Positions 11,857 through 22,025 of a DNA stretch of 64,000 nucleotides are shown here, one piece after another. Location: NCBI GenBank assembly GCA_964058845.1, contig CAXKVR010000082.1, positions 1-64,000 on the forward strand, read 5' to 3'. Every line of letters starts with the position of its first letter. The stretch's first letter is position 1. The stretch comes from Carex sylvatica. Its lineage: Eukaryota > Streptophyta > Magnoliopsida > Poales > Cyperaceae. The notes under the pieces were generated by a model. That model had not been told where the DNA came from and searched no databases. It saw only the letters and a program-made list of their open reading frames with translations. The translations under genes and the position numbers were made by a program.

Positions 11857-12076
11857 AAATACCAGTGTAGGTAAATTAATAATACTAAAATAAATTTAAA
11901 AACACACTAATCACTAAAAGAGATATGAAGGCAGTCCGATGAGAACAACTGAACTAAATTTCTAACAAATTAAACAAAAAGTTAAATTATTACTTAATTA
12001 AACTTACTTGGCTATTAAAGCATGATTCATATCAGAGAACTAGACCAGACTAGGCACAAACCAAGTCTGCAATGAA

Positions 12077-13165
12077 TCAAAAGGGCAAGGTATGCAGCAT
12101 CTCAGTTGTACCATTTCCTATGTCATATCTAAAAAGATATTGCTCATCTTCCAGGAAGTAAATGCAATTCCCTTTGAATCCAGCAAAGTTGCTTGCTTTA
12201 AAAGATAACCCACAATGATATTGCAGAAACAACATTTGGTCACCAATATCAGTGATTTTCACCCAACAAGGTTTCCCTTCTCCATCACCAAAATAAAGAC
12301 AGTATATATCAAAGCAGCTCTGCTCAGCCTCATTATACTGGAACAACCTTAAAATCTTGCCTCCTGACTCAACCAAAATTGTGTGACCCTTTGGACGAGG
12401 GTTTATGTCCTCTGGTGGTGCAACTTGATAAGCCAACTTTTTTGTAGCAATATCAAGAACATTCGTAATGCCAGTTTCCCAGTCATTGCTAAAGTATCGT
12501 CCCATATAAAATGCATTACCATTACCAGTGCCGCCGACCCCTGCTATATAGACCCAATCATCAGCATCAGATCGCAAAAAAGCCATCATTTTGGGTGCAG
12601 TATCCCATTCCATGCCAGGAAGTAGATGATAATCTGCCTCTCCCGATACAATCACTATATCGCCCCCTTCATTTTGATCTGGACCAATATAGTCTGGGCA
12701 CGCAAAAACTTTGGCAAGAGGGATATGAATCTCATCATGAGTAAGAGGATTAAGGAGATGCATCTGGAAACTTCTAGAGTGAGAGGCAAGTAAGTACCGG
12801 CATGCGGGACCCTCGAGCCAAGCACGACAGGAACCTGGACAGAAGATACTATGAACTTTACCAGATGATAGGCAGTAGAAATGTATGATGGCGTTTTCAC
12901 GGTCTTCTTCAGGGTCTCCACGTCGTTCTAGAAGCCAGGGGAGTTGTGGAGGAGGATCGGTGATTGGGGCTGATCGCTGCCAAATCTTGCACACAGCACG
13001 GAAGCGTATGAAATCAGAGATATCAGAAAGCTTTTTGGAGAAGAGATGGAGTATGTCATGTGGAAGTGCTGACCAGTTTCTCTTAAGGCGTACGGTATTG
13101 CTAGCGCTTCGTTTACTAGCAGTGCTACCGATCGGGGTAACAGTGCTTGTCTTTCGCTTGCGCAT
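12077..13165 (-). CDS. F-box/DUF295 protein (left duplicate, C-terminus altered)
   Basis: A 362-residue single-exon protein. An N-terminal basic stretch (MRKRKTS) precedes an F-box at about residues 30-68 (WSALPHDILHLFSKKLSDIS, then FRAVCKIWQ), and a DUF295/KIB1-4-type beta-propeller region fills most of the rest. F-box proteins of this class are expected to dock on SKP1 in SCF ubiquitin ligases; the substrate is unknown. It is the inverted paralogue of the gene at 22026-23147. Compared with it, four extra bases near 12090 shift the frame after TTEML, so the protein ends LHTLPF instead of the conserved tryptophan-containing tail, about 13 residues earlier. About 1 kb of upstream sequence was duplicated with it, so it may be expressed. 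It could be functional or an early pseudogene. Confidence 0.85.
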   Translation of the reverse strand: MRKRKTSTVTPIGSTASKRSASNTVRLKRNWSALPHDILHLFSKKLSDISDFIRFRAVCKIWQRSAPITDPPPQLPWLLERRGDPEEDRENAIIHFYCLSSGKVHSIFCPGSCRAWLEGPACRYLLASHSRSFQMHLLNPLTHDEIHIPLAKVFACPDYIGPDQNEGGDIVIVSGEADYHLLPGMEWDTAPKMMAFLRSDADDWVYIAGVGGTGNGNAFYMGRYFSNDWETGITNVLDIATKKLAYQVAPPEDINPRPKGHTILVESGGKILRLFQYNEAEQSCFDIYCLYFGDGEGKPCWVKITDIGDQMLFLQYHCGLSFKASNFAGFKGNCIYFLEDEQYLFRYDIGNGTTEMLHTLPF

Positions 13166-14181
13166 CTGACTTGTGGAAGAAGATTAGGGTTTTGATCTTA
13201 TAGGAAGAACTGGTATCGCCTCCAATAAGGAAAAGGTACTTACTTTTTCGGAAAGGTGCGCTGTGCGCAGCGCAGGTGAAGAAGGATGCGCGGGAGCGGC
13301 GAGGTAAATAATGAGCATTTTTAGTTGCCTTTTTTTGTTTCAAGGGAAATGATACATACTCGAAAAGGAGCACGGTTTTAATACACTTCCTCAGTTCATT
13401 CAAGCCCCGTTTGGGTTTTAAGGCCCGTTTTTAGGCCGAGATATATGAATTCTTATTTGGGTTTTCTGAGAAGCCTATAGTGGTTCTGGAGGGCCTTTTA
13501 CCCCGCATCTATTTTATATTTTCTATAAAGTATTCAATACATTGACCTTAATTAAGAAGGCGTTTAGTTGAAGGCTTGGAGGTTAGAGCAAGGAATCCAG
13601 ATTTCAAAGGATTTCCTAAGCATCAGACTTTATGAAATGAGATTATCGGCAATGACTTAGTAAGATTGGTTAGCATTCAAAATTAATCTGGAGCTTAAGC
13701 CTCCTATACACTAAACATAATATAGGTAGTCGCTATTGATTTGATCGAATGGTTATTTGATGAAAAAATTTCTGACAAGAATATTATTGTAATAGTGTGC
13801 ATGCAATGCATATACTCATATGAAAGAGGTACTTTCCTTTGATTCTTGGTATCATGCAAGCAAAGATTCTGGGGAACATCACAACTATTTTCTGAGATAA
13901 TCTGATTAAAGTAGCTTGTCAGTAAAAATTGATCAACATACATAAATTACCATGAGAAACAGTGAGACATACAAGACGAATTCACAAAATAGTGTTACAA
14001 CAAAAGTGCATATATAAATTCCCAAAAGAAAATACCAGAAAATGAGAAAAAGCTGTAGTTTGGCGGCTAAGCCAACCAATACCAGCATAATGGTGCTCCC
14101 CTGTACCCCCAAAAAAATGATTTATGAATGCAACAATATCTTAAGCTAGGTAAAAGTAACTATTGAGTTCACAAAATTGAG
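13166..14181. promoter_or_regulatory. Duplicated 5' region of the left F-box gene
   Basis: Matches 20895-22025 in inverse orientation, with a local deletion/divergence near 13430-13520 (the right copy has roughly 150-200 extra bases, including a gataga run). It holds the 5' leader and presumed promoter of the F-box gene at 12077-13165 and the 3' flank of the truncated F-box remnant at 14182. Exact promoter elements were not resolved. Confidence 0.5.
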
Positions 14182-14275
14182 TTATCTTAAGCTAGGTACA
14201 ATCCAAGTTCCTCCATTTGCAAGAGGGCAGGCCAAAGGTTCAGTTCCGACCTCCTCTATGTCATACCTACAGAGG
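14182..14275 (-). pseudogene. 3'-terminal remnant of an F-box/DUF295 gene
   Basis: About 30 codons plus the stop, matching the last codons of the gene at 19764-20894 (RYDIEEARTEPLACPLANGG through IVPSLR). Homology stops abruptly at acctacagagg (14264-14274), where DUF7054 upstream sequence begins. The rest of the F-box gene was never copied. The break is the internal junction of the permuted duplication. Confidence 0.85.
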
Positions 14276-14348
14276 ATATATAATACTTCTCCCAACATGC
14301 ACTTTCCCTTTCTTTCTTTTCTCCATTCTCATTCGAATAAGTTTAATC

Positions 14349-16306
14349 ATGTATGAAGCAAGCCTCAGACGGCGGCGCTCCTTTTCCAAAAGAGGATCTC
14401 CGGTAGGTTCGTCCCGCCGTGTATCATTGATCCGACGGTCTCAACAACCGCGAAAGAAATCAACCAGTAAGATTCTGCCACGTTGTGCTTCTGAGCCTAT
14501 ACTGTGGATCGTTCAATTGGTACCTACCGATGTCATATCGGAATCCGACCAGAAGGAGGTAACTGTAACACCTCTGTTTATTAATCCGACATTTTACAGC
14601 TGCTATGATCTTTCTGAGACATCTCCCCAGGTTCAAGTTTTACCCCGATTGCTCGATCCTTCAGAGATAAATTACATATTTAGTGATAAAATATGGTCTC
14701 CATATGGCTTTAGTTTCCCAAAATAGTATATTAGGGTCATCAAACCTAAAAGTGTGAAGCTTTCCAATATACCACCTCTCAAATTTAACAAGAGCAGATA
14801 CTACCAAAATTTGAGTTCATTGTGTTCAACTGTTTAATTAGCAACTAGTATAACTTTTAGGTTCTTGACAGGGAAACAATGATCGATATGAATAATTACC
14901 AATGCAGATGTAAAAAAAATTACCCTTTTCAACTTTAAAATATTTATGTTTATTTTGCCATTTGCCTTGTACTTTAAAAATAACAAATTATATGAAAAAG
15001 TCAAAACTGAAAGTTAATATTGGTAAAATGATGGTTTAAACTTAAAATTGAACAGGTGGAAAAGAAAGTGCTGGTCAGTGTGAGTGTGGAGGGGAGTGTG
15101 GGGCCTATTAAGGCCCTCGTCAGGTTGGGGGCAAGTGTGGAAGAAGCAATCAAAGCTGTTCTTCAGAGGTACAAAAGTGAGGGACGAAATCCTCAGCTCG
15201 ATACAGCCGTCACCGCCTCATTCCAGCTACACCATTCTCATTTCTTCCTCCAAAGTATGGCTTATTTTATTATTATTTTTAGTATTAAATGAGGATCAAA
15301 GCCCTTCAACTCAGCAAAGTGCAGCCCCGTGTTTCAAACTAGCAATTTTCCATATGCCTTAATTCATTTGTCACCTTATTTTTAAAACGGTAGGCAGTTA
15401 TTGATAGTGTACTGAGTTTTCTGTAATTTATATAAATTATAGAAGTACAACATAGTGTAATGCAAAACACATTTTTCGCGGTTCTATTAGTTTGATTGGC
15501 ATAGTCGCCTGGACGTAAAATATCTACACACTGCCTAAATACAGTTTCTAATTCGAACTATTATAATTCCAGGGGAATTTATTCTTTACCAAATCCCATG
15601 CATTGGCATTCTGAACAAATTACTACAATTATGCTAAACAAGAAATTAGAGTTGGTTCTTTTTATTCCTCTGGAACGAATCTAATTTCAAATGAAAGCTT
15701 CGGTTTACAATTCTACTGATAAAGAATACGGGATCTTTCCCCTTTCTTAATCTGAGTAAAATTTATGAAATAGACTCTTTATAGTATATGATAGTAATAA
15801 GGGTTCTGTCCAGGTTATCAAGAAAACAAAAAAATTAATTCCAAAGAGTTTTAGCCACATGTGGGATTTATAGTTTCAAATTCAAATTACATTTTTTTGT
15901 CATTGCAATACATTTTTTCAAGCTTACATATTCCAGACTTTCACCAGGTTTGAACAAGAACGATAAAATTGGTGAAGTGGGGGGTCGGAGCTTCTATCTT
16001 CACAAGAATTGTGAAACAAAGGGCTCCTATTCTGGGATGGAAGAAAGCAATTGGGTCATAAAACAAAGTACAGATATTTTCTCTAGTGTCAAAACTCAAG
16101 CAGTTAATACATCTCGATCATTTATGTCGTTTATCATAAAGAAGTTTAACGAGATAAAGAGGCGCACTCTATCAGGCTTTGGAGGGTGGTCACTTGTAAC
16201 AATTGTTCGCAAGTCTCTCTCCACTTGTTACCTTCTTCCCTCCTCTCTCTCTCACAATTGTATGTATGATAGTAGAAAACAATACTGCCAGATTTTTTGT
16301 TGGTAG
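14349..16306 (+). pseudogene. DUF7054 (At4g22758-like) gene, left copy, first splice donor lost
   Basis: The three-exon layout matches the right copy: exon 1 14349-14666, exon 2 15056-15254, exon 3 15948-16306 (291 residues if spliced). Exon 1 encodes a basic Ser/Arg-rich N-terminus (MYEASLRRRRSFSKRGSP). Exons 2-3 encode the conserved DUF7054 core, VEKKVLVSVSVEGSVGPIK to EVGGRSFYLHKN, thought to adopt a ubiquitin-like fold; biochemical function is unknown. The intron 1 donor, gag|gtaaat in the right copy, reads gag|ataaat here. Read-through would add a short tail and stop at 14724-14726, before the DUF7054 core. Only about 75 bases of its original upstream region were carried across the duplication junction, so it probably also lost its promoter. 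Confidence 0.75.
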
Positions 16307-17374
16307 CATTTAGAAGAAACCGAAGCATCTGATTAGCCAGATTTTTGTAATGGCAGATCAGATCATAGGAGTCACAGTTATTGTAAAGATATTGCTCTCA
16401 TGTCATGAAGAGTTACCCTTGTATATATATGCATATTGGTTTACTAGTTTACTATCAGGGTGAGATTCCTCTTTAATGGATTTTTTTGCTGCACAAATTA
16501 ATCCAAAAGGCAATAAATCAAATATATAGCAATACTGCACTGTTGGGCATATACCTTTCCTGCCTATCAAATCTATAGGGTGTGTTTAGATGAAATGGGA
16601 ATATGCTATTTTTGAGGTTAGACTATTCAGAATAGTTTGTTCGATGTTTGGTTCTGTTTGAATAACTAGAATAGGAAATTCAAACCATGGTGAAATAACA
16701 ATATTAAATTTACATAACAAGGAGACAGAGAGAACATACAAACTTGATAAAAGAGCTCAGAAAATTATTCTCACAATACTTAATTTTGTGGTGCAATACA
16801 AATTAAAGTCCCAGTGTCTTCGGAATTTCGTATCTTAAGATGTACCTTTTCACACTTGGCTGGGAGAAGAAAATCTTAAAACTATGGTTACCTAAATTAT
16901 AGTTCGAGACTTCTTACAACTTTGCCGTTTATGTGAAAATTTTCCAAAAAAAAAAAAAAATTGTACATTTCACTATCTCAAAAATGAAATGACCTTACAC
17001 TTGCAGCTTTAAATCATAATGCTCTTCATAATAAGTTAAAAAATGGATGCAATTGGCCGTGAGAAAAAAAAAAAATCACAATTCGGCCTACCGCCTATAC
17101 AAGTGTAATAACCTTTAAACAATTGTTCAATACACGGCTGCATATTTGTCGTGGTTTCAGAATTCAGACTAAAACCCACGATTTTACAATAGAAAGCTCA
17201 AAAACCATTTCAAAATGAGGCAAAGCTAAAAAAATCTTGTTTTCACCAATTCAACAACTGTTTTAAATGAATTGTTTTAAACATTAAAAATGCCTTATAT
17301 TTATAGAGAAAAAAGAGGGAATAAATAAAACATGCTAAAAAGGGAAATGCATTAATTGTAACACACTATGCATT
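16307..17374. other. Duplicated 3' flank of the DUF7054 gene
   Basis: Inverse counterpart of 24150-25331. It contains a MITE-like end near 16575-16680 (gtgtgtttagatgaaatggg, then atgtttggttctgtttg) that is also present in the right copy near 24880-24970 and therefore predates the duplication. No gene is seen. Homology ends at about 17361, followed by 13 bases of target flank and the next transposon's target duplication. Confidence 0.6.
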
Positions 17375-17383
17375 GTTTTACAC

Positions 17384-19492
17384 GAATTTTTTTCACAAAC
17401 CATAATTAATAAATAGAAAATTACCAAACCAATATGATTACTTTTTTTTTTCAAAAACCATAAAGACCGGACGGTCCGTCCGGTCTCGAATTTTCATTTT
17501 CTCCGGACCGGACGGACGGTCCGGTCTCCCGTTTTTTTTTTCTTTTTTTTTCTTTTTTTCAATTTTTTTTTTTTTTTTTACAAAACCGCCACAGAAGATC
17601 AAGAAATTTTTTTTTTTTTTTTGAAACCGGACGGACCGTCAGGTCTGGCTTTTTTTTTTTTTTTTTCGGGAAACTGCTGGATTTTTATAAGCAGTCCCAG
17701 TTTTTGATCAGATTAAAAGTTCGATTTAGAGAAAACAGCTACATGAATTTTTATAGTCTTTATATCAAATTAAAGGTATGGAAGTATAGTTTTCAGAGAA
17801 AAAAACTTCTCTATACAAAAATATTACAGATAAGTACAGTTTTAATGATTAATGGGCAAAGGTCATAACAACTATAAAAATTAACAGCTGCAAAATTTTC
17901 AATAAGCAGTCCCAGTTTTTGACCAGATTAAAAGTTCGATTTAGAGAAAACGGCTACATGAATTTTTGTATTCTTTATATCAAAATAAAGGTATGGAAGT
18001 CTAGTTTCCAGAGAACAAAACTTCTCTATACAAAAATATTACAGATAAGTACAGTTTTAATAATTAATGGGAAAATGTCATAACAGCTATAAAAATTCCA
18101 GTAAGCAGTCTCAGTTTTTGACCAGATTAGAAGTTCGATTTCGAGAAAACGGCTACATGAATTTTTGTATTCTTTATATTAAATTGAAGGTATGGAAGTC
18201 TAGTTTCCATAGAACAAAACTTCTCTATACAAAAATATTACAGATAAGTACAGTTTTAATGATTAATGGGCAAAGGTCATAACAGCTATAAAAATTCCAG
18301 TAAGCAGTCCCGATTTTTGACCAGATTAAAAGTTCGATTTAGATAAAACGGCTACATGGATTTTTGTATTCTTTATATCAAACTAAAGGTATGGAAGTCT
18401 AGTTTCCAGAGAACAAAACTTCTCTATACAAAAATATTACAGATAAGTACAGTTTTAATGATTAATGGGCAAAGGTCATAACAGCTATAAAAATTCCAGT
18501 AAGCAGTCCCGATTTTTGACCAGATTAAAAGTTCGATTTAGAGAAAACGGCTACATGAATTTTTGTATTCTTTATATTAAATTGAAGGTATGGAAGTCTA
18601 GTTTCCATAGAACAAAACTTCTCTATACAAAAATATTACAGATAAGTACAGTTTTAATGATTAATGGGCAAAGGTCATAACAGCTATAAAAATTCCAGTA
18701 AGCAGTCCCGATTTTTGACCAGATTAAAAGTTCGATTTAGAGAAAACGGCTACATGAATTTTTGTATTCTTTATATTAAATTGAAGGTATGGAAGTCTAG
18801 TTTCCAGATAACAAAACTTCTCTATACAAAAATATTACAGATAAGTACAGTTCTAATGATTAATGGGCAAAGGTCATAACAGCTATAAAAATTCCAGTAA
18901 GCAGTCCCGATTTTTGACCAGATTAAAAGTTCGATTTAGAGAAAACGGCTATATGGATTTTTGTATTCTTTATATCAAACTAAAGGTATGGAAGTCTAGT
19001 TTCCAGATAACAAAACTTCTCTATACAAAAATATTACAGATAAGTACAGTTCTAATGATTAATGAGCAAAGGTCATAACAGCTATAAAAATTCATAATTG
19101 TTCAGTGTTTTTTACCACGTCTGAAGTCTAGTTTCCATAGAACAAAAATTCATGATGAAAACAGTAATATCCGGAGAAAAAACACACATAAAAATGATGA
19201 AAACAGTAATATTCGGAGAAAATATAAAATAGTTTGGTAAAAAAAAAAAAAAAAAAAAAAGCCAGACCTGACGGTCCGTCCGGTCTCAAAAAAAAAAAAA
19301 AATTTCTTGATCTTCTGTGGCGGTTTTGTAAAAAAAAAAAAAACAGGAGACCGGACGGTCCGTCCGGTCCGGGAAAAATGAAAAATCAAGACCGGACGGA
19401 CCGTCCGGTCTTTATGGTTTTTGAAAAAAAAATAATAATCATATTGGTTTGGTAATTTTCTATTTATTAATTATGGTTTGTGAAAAAAATTC
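17384..19492. mobile_element. Non-autonomous Mutator-like foldback element, 2.1 kb
   Basis: A perfect 9-base duplication, gttttacac, flanks the element (17375-17383 and 19493-19501). The outer 56 bases of the two ends are exact complements by eye, and complementarity continues to about 17667 and 19235 apart from T-run length changes. Each end carries three copies of an odd-length palindrome around accggacggtccgtccggt (for example 17465-17485), separated by long T/A homopolymers. The interior is seven direct repeats of 199 bp. No transposase is encoded, so mobilisation would need a related enzyme elsewhere. It sits about 270 bp upstream of the start codon of the F-box gene at 19764. Confidence 0.85.
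17691..19090. repeat. Seven-copy 199-bp direct tandem array
   Basis: gcagtccc starts units at 17691, 17906, 18105, 18304, 18503, 18702 and 18901. The last five intervals are 199 bases and the first is 215. Units 3-7 are nearly identical, so the array was amplified recently. Repeated 71-codon open frames (starting MGKGHNSYKN) follow the repeat; because 199 is not a multiple of three they fall in different frames and do not form one protein. Confidence 0.95.
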
Positions 19493-19501
19493 GTTTTACA
19501 C

Positions 19502-19763
19502 ACTCTCTTTCTCTCTCTAAAATCCGAGAAGAATATTCGTTTTCTGTAATCTATTTCATTGATTTGTAGTTGAGTGTTTATAGAGAAGTTTTGATCTGAA
19601 CCAGCTATACAAACTATATCTAAACTACGGTTACATCAGAGAATCTCTGGTTAAGAAAACAGAAAAAAAGATTTCACTTATCGTCTGTATATCGAATGTT
19701 TTCTCCAGTTTCGGATTGAATGGATGTATCCATTTCATATAATATTACCTCGAACTCGAATCC
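19502..19763 (+). promoter_or_regulatory. Proximal 5' region of the F-box gene, next to a transposon
   Basis: Pyrimidine-rich start (actctctttctctctctaaaa) then AT-rich leader up to the ATG at 19764. Everything further upstream is transposon and inverted duplicate, so the native promoter beyond about 270 bp has been displaced. Confidence 0.5.
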
Positions 19764-20894
19764 ATGAAATTGACCAGATCTCATAGAATTAATCCTTACT
19801 CTGCTCCCATGGCCGGAAGCCTACCTGTCGCCAGAACTCACGATTGGTCGGGGTTTCCACCCGAGCTGCTCCAAATAATCGCCAGGAAGCTCCCTGACAT
19901 CTCCGATTTCGTCAATTTTCGCGCCGTCTGCACCACGTGGCGCTCATCGGCCCTTGTCTCCAACCCGCCTCCTCAATTACCTTGGTTCCTCCAGCGCCGT
20001 GATTCCCTCCAAGGCCACCTTCGTTTCTACTCTCTCTTCTCTGGTAAAATCCATACAATCCCTTCTCCCAATTCCTCGGGAAACTGGTTTAAGGGCCCTG
20101 CACACGACTACATACTTTTGTACAATGCAACTAGCTATGAGATTTCTCTTCTCAATCCACTCACAGATAGGAAGGTGGTTCTTCCGTTTCTGGATATTGC
20201 CGGACCCTGTCCAGTTCGAATCGGTCCTGATCCGATTCACAGTGAAGAGTGCGTGGTTTTGTCGGGAAATTCATCTGATTTTAAAACTGGCATTCTGGCT
20301 TTGTATCAGCCAGTAGAAAGGGATTGGGTGGTGATTGAAGAATGCTCGTTGCATAACCGTGATGCGTACTACAATGGGATGTATTTTGTTAATGAGGAGG
20401 AAACTGGAGCTACAAAAGTTATCAATGTTGTTACACGAAAGGTGGTACATATGGTACCGCCACCTCCACCTTCGGAGGATGACAATGATTGCCACCATTC
20501 ACCGAGGGGCATGACGTACTTAGTTCAGTCAGCAGGAGATATATTAAGGGTGTTTTTACATGATGATGAATTGCTACAAGTAAAAGACTCTCACTTTCAT
20601 ATTCATCGGTTGGATTTCGGAAGTGAGAATGGAGGGAAGCCTTGTTGGGTCAAAATTTCTAACATAGGCCACCATATACTATTTTTGGACCAAGATAGTG
20701 GCTTTTCTCTGAGTTGCAAAGATTTTAGTGGAATCAGAGGAAATTCCATTTACTTCCTCAAGTTACAGTCCCAAGACATTTATGAGCCCCCTTTCTATTT
20801 CCTCTGTAGGTATGACATAGAGGAGGCCAGAACTGAGCCTTTGGCCTGCCCTCTTGCAAATGGAGGAACTTGGATTGTACCTAGTTTAAGATAA
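19764..20894 (+). CDS. F-box/DUF295 protein
   Basis: An intact single-exon gene of 376 residues. An F-box lies at about residues 28-68 (DWSGFPPELLQIIARKLPDI, FRAVCTTWRSSA), followed by a DUF295/KIB1-4-type propeller region with typical phrases (LLNPLTDRKVVLP near 140, GKPCWVKISNIG near 295, GNSIYFL) and a C-terminal tail ending in IVPSLR. Predicted role: substrate adaptor of an SCF-type ubiquitin ligase, as for many F-box proteins; DUF295 members are diverse and some may not act in SCF. It is a diverged relative of the genes at 22026 and 12077. An in-frame Met at residue 16 is an alternative start. Its last codons are the outer boundary of the duplicated segment. Confidence 0.93.
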   Translation: MKLTRSHRINPYSAPMAGSLPVARTHDWSGFPPELLQIIARKLPDISDFVNFRAVCTTWRSSALVSNPPPQLPWFLQRRDSLQGHLRFYSLFSGKIHTIPSPNSSGNWFKGPAHDYILLYNATSYEISLLNPLTDRKVVLPFLDIAGPCPVRIGPDPIHSEECVVLSGNSSDFKTGILALYQPVERDWVVIEECSLHNRDAYYNGMYFVNEEETGATKVINVVTRKVVHMVPPPPPSEDDNDCHHSPRGMTYLVQSAGDILRVFLHDDELLQVKDSHFHIHRLDFGSENGGKPCWVKISNIGHHILFLDQDSGFSLSCKDFSGIRGNSIYFLKLQSQDIYEPPFYFLCRYDIEEARTEPLACPLANGGTWIVPSLR

Positions 20895-22025
20895 CTCAAT
20901 TTTGTGAACTCAATAATTACTTGTACCTAGCTTAAGATATTGTTGCGTTCATAAATCATTTTTTTTGGGGTACAAGGAAGCACCATTATGCTGGTATTGG
21001 TTGGCTTAACCGCCAGACTACAGCTTTTTCTCATTTTCTGGTATTTTCTTTTGGGAATTTATATATGCGCTTTTGTTGTAACACTATTTGGTGAATTCGT
21101 CTTGTATGTCTCACTGTTTCTCATGGTAATTTACTAATTTATGTATGTTGATTTAATTTTTACTGACAAACTACTTTAATCAGATTGTCTCAGAAAATAG
21201 TTGTGATGTTCCCCAGAATCTTTGCTTGCATGATACCAAGAAGCAATGGAAAGTACCTCTTTCATCTGAGTATATGCATTGCATGCACACTATTACAATA
21301 ATATTCTTGTCAGAATTTTTTTCATCAAATAACCATTCGATCAAATCAATAGCGACTACCTATATTATGTTTAGTGTATAGGAGGCTTAAGCTCCAGATT
21401 AATTTTGTATGCTAACCAATCTTACTAAGTCATTGCCGATAATCTCATTTCATAGAATCTGATGCTTAGGAAATCCTTTGAAATCTGGAAATGAATCATT
21501 GCTCCAACTTCCAAGCCTCCAACTAAACGCCTTCTTAAGGTCAATGTATTGAATACTTTATAGACAATATAAAATAAATGTAGGATAAGAAAGCCCTTTT
21601 TTTTCCATTTAATTTAAAAAACCTTAATTGCTACTGACATTTCAGATACAGCTCGTTATTATGCACTAATGAAATATGAAAAAATAGTCACAGATAGATA
21701 GATAGATACCTCTTGTATGCATTGTGACCCGTCCGTAACCACTGTAAGTTTCTCAGAAAGCCCAAATAAGAATTCATATATCTCGGCCCAATGACTGACA
21801 GATCAAACTCCATTATGTTTGAAATCTGTTACCTTGAAACCCAAACGGGCCTTGAATGAAACCAAAAAGGCAACTAAAAATGCTCATTATTTACCTCGCC
21901 ACTCCCGCGCATCCTTCTTCACCTGCGCTGCGCACCTTTCCGAAAAAGTAAGTACCTTTTCTTTGTTGGAGGCGATACCAGTTCTTCCTATAAGATCAAA
22001 ACCCTAATCTTCTTCCACAAGTCAG
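20895..22025 (+). promoter_or_regulatory. Intergenic region and 5' leader of the right F-box gene
   Basis: The first part is the 3' flank of the upstream F-box gene and the last about 200 bases are the leader of the gene at 22026. 21640-21800 includes a gata-type short repeat absent from the left copy. A short upstream frame (starting near 21819, KKATKNAHYLPRHSRASFFT) is partly shared with the left copy; I treat it as leader sequence, not a gene. Confidence 0.5.

Larger units (their letters stand above)
9275..17361. repeat. Left copy of the duplicated cluster (inverted, circularly permuted)
   Basis: Positions 9275-14274 are the inverted counterpart of 20801-24151 (F-box gene plus LINE stub). 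Positions 14275-17361 are the inverted counterpart of 24149-27741 (DUF7054 gene). The block order is swapped relative to a plain inverted copy. The junction at 14274/14275 joins the two outer ends of the right copy, while the outer ends here (9275 and 17361) both map to about 24150 and share a 3-base overlap (taa). The copy later gained the 1.8-kb element at 10070-11856. Paralogous proteins look roughly 90% alike by eye, so the event is not recent. Confidence 0.85.

Noticed and set aside
12383..13169. Open frames antisense to the left F-box gene
   Set aside because: They are shadows of the coding frame; the sense strand has a full F-box/DUF295 protein.
13166..13403. Upstream frame sharing KKATKNAHYLPR with the right copy
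   Set aside because: The similarity is explained by DNA duplication of the leader; the frames end differently and have no family match.
18067..19078. Repeated 71-residue open frames beginning MGKGHNSYKN
   Set aside because: They coincide with the 199-bp tandem units of a transposon, fall in shifting frames because 199 is not a multiple of three, and have no recognisable domain.
10300..19090. Regular repeats that could suggest CRISPR arrays
   Set aside because: The units are 177 and 199 bp with no distinct spacers, lie between transposon terminal repeats, and the genome is eukaryotic.
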